Source: JADLCX01 sp038251595
GTDB taxonomy: Bacteria; Planctomycetota; Phycisphaerae; Phycisphaerales; UBA1924
Assembly (NCBI GenBank): GCA_038251595.1
Contig: JBBSBC010000175.1
Span: 1 to 8,108 of the forward strand
Length of the DNA stretch: 8,108 bases
Direction of reading: 5' to 3'
Shown here piece after piece: positions 1 to 5,487 of this stretch. The first letter of the stretch is position 1, and every line of letters begins with the position of its first letter. A program made the translations under genes and the position numbers. The notes below the pieces were generated by a model. It did not search any database and was not told the origin of the DNA. It saw nothing but the letters and a program-made list of their open reading frames with translations.

Positions 1-224
1 CCAACCTTGATCACGGATTGCGAATAGAAACCAGGGATCGCAATATCCACCACCGTGTGCTGCGTGTTCGAGAGCGCGGCGTTGACCACGACGGTTGGTG
101 GAGATCCGGGACCGGCGAGCGGATCGAGCGAAACCCAGGTCTGACTTACGACTTGGGCGTGTGCGCTGCTGGCGACGGCCAACAGGCTACACAACAGGGA
201 AAGCTGAACAAGTGAACGTCTCAT
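1..224 (-). CDS. Exported protein, N-terminal fragment (cut by window edge)
   Basis: An open frame runs from an ATG at 222-224 leftward off the window, giving 74 complete codons. The first 23 residues form a classical Sec signal peptide: MRR, a Leu/Val/Ala core (QLSLLCSLLAVAS), then S-A-H-A before Q, a good signal peptidase I site. The mature start reads VVSQTWVSLDPLAGPGSPPT, followed by alternating hydrophobic and polar residues that suggest beta structure. A GAGG sequence about 8 bases upstream of the ATG (GCGAGGATCACCC then ATG) serves as the ribosome binding site and supports this start. Too little is visible to name a family; I infer only that the product is secreted or periplasmic. It is about 340 bases downstream of the next minus-strand gene and may have its own promoter. 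Confidence 0.75.
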   Translation of the reverse strand, partial: MRRSLVQLSLLCSLLAVASSAHAQVVSQTWVSLDPLAGPGSPPTVVVNAALSNTQHTVVDIAIPGFYSQSVIKV

Positions 225-566
225 GGGTGATCCTCGCATCTGTGGTTTGGGGGTGGATTGTGAACCGGTTTGTCGGCGACCCGACCCAGCCAGGGGGTCG
301 TTCACACCCTCGTGCGAGAGATCGTGCTGGTGAGGCTACAGAATTATGGATACGGAATGAAACTCCACCATTTGGCATGGGACTCGACCATTCACACACA
401 CGTTGATCGCACAGCCGCAGGGCCGCTTTGCGTCAAATTGCGATGAGACGTACGGCCATCTAAAGGTCCGGTCAGCAGACGGTGGCCGAATGCTTGCCGA
501 CACTTAGTCTGCATCGCCGCGGGTTGATCGGCTCAGGTTGATCGGCTCAGGTTGATCGGCGCTGAA
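225..566. other. Intergenic region without a convincing gene
   Basis: These 342 bases separate the pseudopilin-like gene from the exported-protein gene, both on the minus strand. The short open frames here (for example plus 95-406 and minus 187-399) overlap the signal-peptide gene or lack a ribosome binding site and family resemblance, so I do not call them. The right end carries a 14-bp tandem repeat, listed separately. A minus-strand CATAAT at about 343-348 could be a -10 box for the exported-protein gene, but no good -35 box precedes it. I see no clear intrinsic terminator for the upstream operon. Confidence 0.6.
522..560. repeat. 14-bp tandem repeat, about 2.8 copies
   Basis: The unit GGTTGATCGGCTCA occurs at 522-535 and 536-549, followed by its first 11 bases at 550-560, all identical. 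The repeat starts 6 bases beyond the stop codon of the pseudopilin-like gene, in its 3' untranslated region. The unit contains GATC but no strong inverted repeat, so it does not look like a terminator. The perfect identity suggests recent replication slippage. Confidence 0.85.
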
Positions 567-1385
567 CTATCGTAAGTCGCGCCCACGAACACCGTCGATG
601 GTGTGCAGAGGCGGCGCTTCCTGGTAAAGGTGACCTTGATCCCGATTGTCAACGCCGTCGCCACGAAAGTATCCCGCGAAGAACCGCTCGTGTCTTTCCA
701 TTGACGCTGACCCGTCCGTCATGCCGACGGCGGGACGGTTCCGCCCTGCCCAAACCGATTCCACCTGACCGGCATCCCCAACGGCGTTTAAGGTTTCGAG
801 GATCAGGACTTTCTTCTCGGGAACGAGCACTTGATCGATCCGGGTGCTTCCCCACTGACCGGCTCCGACCAGTCTTGTCGAGCGATTCCAATACTCCGGT
901 CTGGCGATGAAGCTGCACGAATACTCGAAAGGAGAAGTGAACCCGATCGACCACGACGCGGCGGGCACGAAATGCCGTGAGCGAAACTCCCCATCGTAAT
1001 AGGCATCCGCGAGCGCAATGTTCCAAAAGATCGATGACAAAAAATGATACATCTCAAACGAAATGCGGTAGTGCTCATTGCGAATAACCGAATACGTCGC
1101 CTGAGGATCGGTAAAATAGGGCCACTGATCGGCGAAATCACCCGCGTATTGTGTAAACACCGCCACATGAGAGCGAAGGTTTGAAAGATCACCCGCCCTC
1201 TGGGCACTCGACCGGGCAAGTTTGAGTACCGGCATCAGCAACACCGCGAGCAAGGCGATGATGGCGATGGTGACCACGACCTCGATGAGTGTGAATGCTC
1301 GCTCACCCACTGGGCTGGGCCTATTACACGCATCATGTCCGTGCAAAATCCGCGTGTGATGATGGTTGAGTCTGCACAGCCGCAT
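567..1385 (-). CDS. Pseudopilin-like protein with prepilin-type N-terminal methylation motif
   Basis: The protein has 272 residues from the chosen start. A basic leader of about 30 residues ends in G-E-R-A, then FTLIEVVVTIAIIALLAVLL, the classic type IV prepilin / type II pseudopilin processing site and hydrophobic helix. Glu at +5 of the mature protein is present; the usual Gly at -1 is Ala. The remaining 220 or so residues should form a periplasmic domain, rich in aromatics and ending in D-G-V-R-G-R-D-L-R. I chose the ATG at 1383-1385 because GGAAGG lies 10 bases upstream; the frame is also open from an ATG at 1401-1403 (278 residues), which lacks such a site. It is the last gene of the four-gene minus-strand operon. 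Planctomycete genomes carry many such single pseudopilin-like proteins; its specific role is unknown. Confidence 0.85.
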   Translation of the reverse strand: MRLCRLNHHHTRILHGHDACNRPSPVGERAFTLIEVVVTIAIIALLAVLLMPVLKLARSSAQRAGDLSNLRSHVAVFTQYAGDFADQWPYFTDPQATYSVIRNEHYRISFEMYHFLSSIFWNIALADAYYDGEFRSRHFVPAASWSIGFTSPFEYSCSFIARPEYWNRSTRLVGAGQWGSTRIDQVLVPEKKVLILETLNAVGDAGQVESVWAGRNRPAVGMTDGSASMERHERFFAGYFRGDGVDNRDQGHLYQEAPPLHTIDGVRGRDLR

Positions 1386-1421
1386 TGCACTTTTGCCTTC
1401 CATCCAACTTGACAGCAGAGC

Positions 1422-1940
1422 CTATGGACACTCTTCAAGTGACATCGCGATGGAACGTTGGTCTTGCGGGAGCTGGGAAATCCGCTCCAAGAGTCGCCCG
1501 ACGATCAGGAATCCAATGCAGACACCATTCCTCAGCACATCGAACAGAACGGCATTGCGCATGCCCTGAAAGGCCAGCAGCTTTCCGAAACATCCACACG
1601 AGGGGGCCTTTCCAAATGCCATGTGGGCCACGAGTACCATCGTGAAGGCGGTCAGCAAGGCCAACGCGGCCCACCACGCTCTGGCACGATCAAGCCCGAG
1701 GAACCATGCACCCGCAATACCAACTTCAAGTGCTGGCACCAGAGGAGACATTTTCTGTGCCCATTCGGGGAGAAGTGTAAACCCTTGAACTTGGCTCGAG
1801 AAGTGAACCAAGTCCAAGGATTTCAGGACGCCAGCCGTTAGCAGCAACAACATCACTGCGCCAACAGCGATCGTGGCGACGAGTGATGTCGCTGAGCGCT
1901 TATGGCCTGAAGAGAAAGTATTTGAGACGGATACAGCCAT
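1422..1940 (-). CDS. MauE/DoxX-type redox-associated membrane protein
   Basis: This 172-residue protein has about four hydrophobic segments (roughly 20-38, 66-83, 88-107 and 130-150). The T-A-G-V-L-K motif at 35-40 and the following Q-V-Q-G-F-T-L-L-P region resemble the MauE branch of the DoxX superfamily. A P-S-C-G-C-F-G motif at 113-119 puts a C-x-C pair (Cys115, Cys117) just after the third helix, as is common in that family. In methylamine utilisation, MauE is needed with the thioredoxin-like MauD for making the disulfide-rich MauA subunit; here the function is inferred as thiol/disulfide handling at the inner membrane. The gene begins 9 bases after the Cys-rich protein gene. AAAGGCAGGAT directly before the ATG supplies a purine-rich binding site. 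No MauD-like thioredoxin gene is visible. Confidence 0.8.
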   Translation of the reverse strand: MAVSVSNTFSSGHKRSATSLVATIAVGAVMLLLLTAGVLKSLDLVHFSSQVQGFTLLPEWAQKMSPLVPALEVGIAGAWFLGLDRARAWWAALALLTAFTMVLVAHMAFGKAPSCGCFGKLLAFQGMRNAVLFDVLRNGVCIGFLIVGRLLERISQLPQDQRSIAMSLEECP

Positions 1941-1949
1941 ATCCTGCCT

Positions 1950-2438
1950 TTACAGCCAGGAGTACTCGTTCAGATCCAAGTCGTCCGCTTGGTGCTCTGG
2001 CGTAAGCCCAGGAATGAGCTTGATCGGCGTGCCGGGGATTGGCTGAGGAGTGGGGGTTGGCTGACGGCAATCATTGCCAGTACACGCCTCATCCGCCGGA
2101 CACCCCGCGCTGTACGCGCTGCTCTCGCACCCGATGAGTTGGCAGGTCCGAGAAACACCTACGCAGTTGGTGGGTGGTGCTCCCACCACGCTGGCGCGCA
2201 CTCCACCGTCCGCTTGCCCCATGATGGCACGAACGATGTTCGGATTGGTCGTAATGGTTCCCACACAGGAATGACCAGCAAGTCCACATCCCGATTGGGA
2301 AGCGGGACCACCAACGGACGTGCAACAGGGCGTTGAATAGGTATTCACGCAACAGAGCACCACCACAGCGTTGGCGATGCCAACGAACGCGCCAACAGCG
2401 AGAACGGAAGATCCGAGTCGAACCGATGAACGATTCAT
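1950..2438 (-). CDS. Small secreted cysteine-rich protein
   Basis: The 162-residue protein starts with a signal peptide (N-R-S-S-V-R-L, then a hydrophobic core to about residue 24, with A-N-A before V-V-V-L). The mature part holds 12 cysteines, at 29, 30, 38, 39, 51, 58, 92, 99, 104, 113, 119 and 124, including C-C pairs at 29-30 and 38-39. An even number outside the cytoplasm fits six disulfides. The last 38 residues lack Cys: a Pro/Thr stretch (PTPTPQPIPGTP) and an acidic tail ending N-E-Y-S-W-L. GGAGGTG ends a few bases before the ATG, the strongest ribosome binding site in the window, suggesting high expression. The neighbours are the anchored exported protein upstream and the MauE-like protein downstream. 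I recognise no family. It may be a structural envelope protein or a redox-matured small subunit. Confidence 0.8.
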   Translation of the reverse strand: MNRSSVRLGSSVLAVGAFVGIANAVVVLCCVNTYSTPCCTSVGGPASQSGCGLAGHSCVGTITTNPNIVRAIMGQADGGVRASVVGAPPTNCVGVSRTCQLIGCESSAYSAGCPADEACTGNDCRQPTPTPQPIPGTPIKLIPGLTPEHQADDLDLNEYSWL

Positions 2439-2477
2439 GTTTCACCTCCGAAAGTCCTGCGAACCCTCATGCCACGG

Positions 2478-3623
2478 TTACACGCCGGGCATAGCTTTGA
2501 GCATTCTCCGCACCTTTACGCTGACGAGTCCAACGGTGACAAGTCCAAGCATCCACCACCCCATGTCCCGAAGTCGTTCTTCATTGGATGATCCGGCCGC
2601 ACCCGGAATGGTCTTCCAGACATCTTCAACCTTTGCGAACATTCGGCTGCTCGCTCCGGAAAAGTCATGCACACCGACAAACGTCGGGTCGCCCCGAATC
2701 GCGTCGGGATGCTGCGGGCTGGGCTTGGCCACGAGGGCGTCGAATCCTCCGACCGGTGGCGTTTCAAGTTCGACAAACCTGATCACCCTGCGAGGAACTC
2801 CACTGGGGCTGACCTCGGTCACGTTTGCGGCCGTCCAATGGGTCAACTCTGCCAGCTCTGACCAAGAGTCGCTCACATACTTTGTGCCCACTTCCGATGG
2901 TGCGCCGGGCGCGGCCACAATCTTCAGCTCATCAACGAATCCACGGTCGGCCTCCGCATCCCACCGCCCGCGTGCCGTGAACGTAATGTGCTCTCCTATA
3001 AGCCGAACTTCCCAGGTTGAGCGACTGCAAGAAAACTCGGCAGGAACGCACTTGAACTGCTTCGCCACATGAAGGCCGCCGGTCAGCAAGAACAGCATAT
3101 CCTGCATGACCCGCGGCTCGGTGGCGTTGAACTCATGGCCTTCCGGATACGCACGCTTCGGGTCTACCAGCGTGAGCTGCCGAGGGTTCAGACCCCAGGC
3201 GTGTTCACCGGTGACGCATTCATCCTGAAACTTGATCGGCATCCACCCGATGTAGTCCTCGTTGATTCGCCATTCCGCCGGTCCACGACGCCAGACGGTA
3301 AAGACACTGGCATCCGGCGATCCGCTTCGTGCGCGTTCGTACTGCGGGAGTTTGTCTCGCGCGGGATGGTCGGGGTGGCCCTTAATTGCTTCACAGAGGG
3401 CTTGAAGCTCGGGTTCGGGAGGAATGAAGACCTTGTCAACTCGAAACTTGAAACCCAGCGTGTCGAGTTTGGGGATCGAATCGGCGTCGCTCCACGCCTG
3501 CTCAAACCAGTTCCGGCACGCCTCAGAAGGGGGGGGAGCAGCCTGAACTTGATTGATGGATGCCAGCCCGAGAATGGCGGCGCTTGCGAGTCCGAGGTGT
3601 TGAACCATCGGCTTCCATAGCAT
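2478..3623 (-). CDS. Exported protein with signal peptide and C-terminal membrane anchor, unknown function
   Basis: The protein has 381 residues from the ATG at 3621-3623. Residues 1-28 form a signal peptide (K4, then a Leu/Ala core, ending V-Q-A before A-P-P-P). A long extracytoplasmic domain follows, with five Cys (36, 77, 136, 192, 199). A single hydrophobic segment (about 355-371) and a basic tail (KVRRMLK) close the protein, so it is probably anchored with its bulk in the periplasm. I recognise no domain. The frame is open to a TTG at 3663-3665, but that TTG belongs to a TTGACA promoter-like box, so I reject that start. The ATG at 3606-3608, preceded by GGAAG, is a good alternative and keeps most of the signal peptide. 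It is the first gene of the operon, 39 bases before the Cys-rich gene. Confidence 0.8.
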   Translation of the reverse strand: MLWKPMVQHLGLASAAILGLASINQVQAAPPPSEACRNWFEQAWSDADSIPKLDTLGFKFRVDKVFIPPEPELQALCEAIKGHPDHPARDKLPQYERARSGSPDASVFTVWRRGPAEWRINEDYIGWMPIKFQDECVTGEHAWGLNPRQLTLVDPKRAYPEGHEFNATEPRVMQDMLFLLTGGLHVAKQFKCVPAEFSCSRSTWEVRLIGEHITFTARGRWDAEADRGFVDELKIVAAPGAPSEVGTKYVSDSWSELAELTHWTAANVTEVSPSGVPRRVIRFVELETPPVGGFDALVAKPSPQHPDAIRGDPTFVGVHDFSGASSRMFAKVEDVWKTIPGAAGSSNEERLRDMGWWMLGLVTVGLVSVKVRRMLKAMPGV

Positions 3624-3629
3624 TATCGC

Positions 3630-3693
3630 ATGATGACCAATTCGATTCACATTGTCAAGTGTCAACCACCAAAAATTGCATGAAGTTTGTCAA
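3630..3693 (-). promoter_or_regulatory. Candidate promoter region of the four-gene operon with three TTGACA boxes
   Basis: On the minus strand the exact -35 consensus TTGACA occurs three times just before the first operon gene: at 3688-3693, 3660-3665 and 3653-3658. For the last box, a 17-base spacer leads to CATCAT at 3630-3635, a 4-of-6 match to the -10 consensus. Initiation would then fall near 3623, at or next to the proposed ATG. That implies a leaderless mRNA, or a very short leader using the ATG at 3606-3608 with its GGAAG. The -35 matches are direct; promoter activity is inferred. Confidence 0.35.
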
Positions 3694-3787
3694 ATTGCTC
3701 ACACCGATGCCAAATGCCAATCCTTTGCACTTGATGAGACATGTTATGCATAAGTTGCCAACAGTCTGAAAGTTTGGCGCGCAACAA

Positions 3788-3803
3788 CTGAGTGCGCACT
3801 CAG
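3788..3803. promoter_or_regulatory. Perfect 16-bp palindrome between the coaD operon and the four-gene operon
   Basis: CTGAGTGCGCACTCAG equals its own reverse complement over all 16 bases. It lies 36 bases beyond the stop codon of the MBL-fold gene and about 165 bases upstream of the first gene of the next operon. A smaller hairpin (ACGAT, 3-base loop, ATCGT) is at 3809-3821. As RNA it would fold into a short stem with a GCGC loop, but the following minus-strand sequence, TTGTTGCG, is a poor U-tract. It is either a weak terminator or a binding site for a dimeric regulator. Confidence 0.45.
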
Positions 3804-3838
3804 ATCACACGATTCGATCGTTATGTTCGCCGCATGAC

Positions 3839-4519
3839 TTAGAACGGACGGCGAACAGGGTTGGGCACCATGTTGTCGCGCCCGAGCACGAGATAATCGG
3901 CGATCTCCACCGCCTCGGCCAGAGCCTCGCGCGCCTGCACAATGTTGGCCGAACTCTGCAGCACCATGCCGCGTTCCAGATGCTCGATCGTGGGCACCGC
4001 ATCGCCGCAGATGAGGGTTGTCGAGACTCGACCGGGGAGCAGCAGCCCGGTCAGGCCCGGCGTGACACCATGAAGCGGGAACTGATCAACACCCTCCGCA
4101 AGCCGATCGGGCGCGGGCTCGCAGCGGCGCAGAACCGCCACATCAAGCTCAAGCGCGGATTTCAGATCTTCATCATCCGCCGCGACGGCCGCCTGAAGCT
4201 CGCCGACCAGCGGAACCCCGATCGCCTCGCGCTCCGGCTGGCTGACCCACCATGTGGCTTTTTCAAACGCCAGAACGCCGCGGCTGGTCTCGGGCTTGAA
4301 ACTGGTCAGAAAGACGTGGGTGATGGCCTCGGCACCGATGCCCGCGCGCTCACGCAGTCTGGCCACAATGATCTGGCCGGGCAGACCCGGATCAACAAGG
4401 ATGTATTTCTTTCCGCTGCGGATGAGCACCGTGGTTGCGTGCCCAGACCTTACAGGAGACTTCTCTTCCCAGAGCGGGTGTGCCGCGAGCGCGCCAATGC
4501 TGATGATGCGAAAGTCCAT
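3839..4519 (-). CDS. Metallo-beta-lactamase-fold protein with degenerate metal site (probable pseudoenzyme)
   Basis: The 226-residue protein follows the MBL-fold layout. Residues 26-33 (G-H-A-T-T-V-L-I) and K-Y-I-L-V-D-P-G-L at 38-46 match the N-terminal strands. T-H-V-F-L-T at 67-72 leads into the position of the metal motif, where the canonical H-x-H-x-D-H reads S-F-K-P-E-T (73-78), so none of its ligands survives. The later T-P-G-H-T motif reads T-P-G-L-T (153-157), losing another His. I-C-G-D-A-V (170-175) keeps the bridging Asp, while the terminal G-H-D equivalent reads G-R-D (213-215). Family membership is inferred from this order; lack of metal hydrolase activity follows from the missing ligands. 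The gene starts 6 bases after coaD and is presumably co-transcribed. The frame is intact, so it is not a decaying pseudogene. Role unknown. Confidence 0.75.
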   Translation of the reverse strand: MDFRIISIGALAAHPLWEEKSPVRSGHATTVLIRSGKKYILVDPGLPGQIIVARLRERAGIGAEAITHVFLTSFKPETSRGVLAFEKATWWVSQPEREAIGVPLVGELQAAVAADDEDLKSALELDVAVLRRCEPAPDRLAEGVDQFPLHGVTPGLTGLLLPGRVSTTLICGDAVPTIEHLERGMVLQSSANIVQAREALAEAVEIADYLVLGRDNMVPNPVRRPF

Positions 4520-4525
4520 GCGTGT

Positions 4526-5149
4526 TCAGTTCTCCACGGCGACATCTTGTTTTTCACTCAGGTGCGAAAGGACGGGATGATCCTGTCGCTTCTTCTCGCG
4601 GAGCATCTTGATGACCGATGGCGGCACCATCGTGCCCAAGGCTCTCAGATCCTTGCCCATGGCCGTGACCTGCTTGATCAGGCTTGATGAGGTGTAGGCA
4701 AAGTCCTGCCCGGCCACCACAAAGGCGGTCTCAAGCCCGGCAACCTGCCGGTTGGTCAGGGCCTGCTGCACTTCGCTCTGCAAGTCAGAAAGGTTGCGAA
4801 TGCCGCGGAGCAGAACCGTCGCGCCGATCTCGCGCGCAAAGTCAACGGTCAGACCACCAAAGGGCTCGACGGTGACCGCCGCCTCACCCGGCTCCTGCTT
4901 CACAATCTCACGCACAAGACCCTCGATCATCTCGACCCGCTCTTCAGAACTGAAGAGCGGATCTTTTCCGGGGTTACGCCCGACCGCAACCACCAGATGA
5001 TCAAAGAGCCGACGACCGCGCCGGATCACGTCCAGATGCCCAAACGAAACCGGGTCAAACGATCCGGGAAACATGGCGATGTGAACATGCCCGCCGCGCT
5101 TGACGGAGGTGGAGTTCTGACGAACGATGGGCCGCGATCGTTTGGCCAT
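4526..5149 (-). CDS. coaD: Phosphopantetheine adenylyltransferase
   Basis: CoaD transfers AMP from ATP to 4'-phosphopantetheine, giving dephospho-CoA, the penultimate step of coenzyme A synthesis, in the cytoplasm. The nucleotidyltransferase signature P-G-S-F-D-P-V-S-F-G-H-L-D is at 28-40, with G37-H38 the ATP-binding pair. N-P-G-K-D-P-L-F, R-G-I-R-N-L-S-D (115-122) and Y-T-S-S-S-L-I-K (152-159) all match the bacterial family. From the ATG at 5147-5149 the protein has 207 residues against about 160 usually: the basic N-terminus adds some 20 residues and the polar C-terminus a similar number. The frame is also open from a GTG at 5177-5179. The Met just before F-P-G-S-F is too late because it would remove the first strand. 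No strong ribosome binding site is visible. It is the first gene of a two-gene operon with the MBL-fold gene. Confidence 0.95.
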   Translation of the reverse strand: MAKRSRPIVRQNSTSVKRGGHVHIAMFPGSFDPVSFGHLDVIRRGRRLFDHLVVAVGRNPGKDPLFSSEERVEMIEGLVREIVKQEPGEAAVTVEPFGGLTVDFAREIGATVLLRGIRNLSDLQSEVQQALTNRQVAGLETAFVVAGQDFAYTSSSLIKQVTAMGKDLRALGTMVPPSVIKMLREKKRQDHPVLSHLSEKQDVAVEN

Positions 5150-5202
5150 GGGCCAGAGTCTATCCGGATTACACCGCACAGCCTGTCAGTCCCCCTTATT
5201 TT

Positions 5203-5378
5203 GGGGCGTTCTGCCCGGAACAGGTGGAACGTTCGCCCCGTGAACCTGCGGAATGTGGGTGTCTTAAAGCAGGTTGGGTGGACGAACGCACAGACGCATT
5301 GCATCTTACCTGTGCGTGACCTCGGACCAGGTCACGGGGTTGGGGGCTTAACCCACCTTCGATCCGCATTTGTTTTGT
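5203..5378 (+). ncRNA. Candidate structured RNA: run of inverted repeats before a terminator
   Basis: Five potential stems follow one another without a credible coding frame: GGGGCG 5203-5208 with CGCCCC 5234-5239; AACCTGC 5243-5249 with GCAGGTT 5269-5275; ACGCACAG 5286-5293 with CTGTGCGT 5310-5317; GTGACCT 5316-5322 with AGGTCAC 5329-5335; and GGGTT 5337-5341 with AACCC 5350-5354. The third and fourth overlap by two bases and could be alternatives. A strong plus-strand terminator follows, fixing the likely direction. I could not match it to tmRNA, RNase P RNA, SRP RNA or a riboswitch consensus I know. It may be a stand-alone RNA of about 200 bases or a leader controlling the glycosyltransferase gene. 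The 5' end is unknown. Stems are direct observations; RNA function is inference. Confidence 0.4.
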
Positions 5379-5427
5379 GAAAGCCCCTCGCCGGATTGCC
5401 TCCCCGGCGCGGGGCTTTCGTTTTCTT
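5379..5427 (+). terminator. Strong intrinsic terminator upstream of the glycosyltransferase gene
   Basis: GAAAGCCCC (5379-5387) pairs perfectly with GGGGCTTTC (5411-5419). Inside this stem CGCCGG and CCGGCG can also pair. The stem is followed at once by GTTTTCTT (5420-5427), a U-tract on the plus strand only. No plus-strand coding gene precedes it, so it ends either the structured RNA candidate or a regulated leader of the glycosyltransferase gene, which begins about 60 bases later. Confidence 0.85.
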
Positions 5428-5487
5428 AACGGTTTGCTCACCTGATCGTGCGGCCAGTCATGTCGCGCATTCGTGTACGATCGGCTG

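Noticed and set aside
522..560. CRISPR array
   Set aside because: The units are 14 bp and directly adjacent with no spacers, and no cas genes are present.
2371..3072. A 233-codon plus-strand frame opposite the anchored exported protein
   Set aside because: It is Ser/Thr/Pro-rich with no domain or signal peptide, and the opposite strand has a signal peptide, membrane anchor and operon spacing.
1422..3623. A methylamine utilisation (mau) cluster
   Set aside because: Only the MauE-like protein resembles that pathway; no methylamine dehydrogenase subunit or MauD-like thioredoxin is visible.
3839..4519. Calling the MBL-fold gene an active metallohydrolase or a pseudogene
   Set aside because: The metal ligands are missing, which argues against activity, and the frame is intact with operon spacing, which argues against a decaying pseudogene.
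3980..4687. A 235-codon plus-strand frame across the MBL-fold and coaD genes
   Set aside because: Both minus-strand frames have clear family signatures, so this is a composition-driven shadow.
5203..5378. tRNA, tmRNA, SRP RNA or RNase P RNA in the hairpin-rich region
   Set aside because: I looked for a T-loop flanked by a proper stem, a CCA-type tRNA-like end, the SRP GGAAG-type loop and the RNase P P4 core; none fits, so I left the family open.
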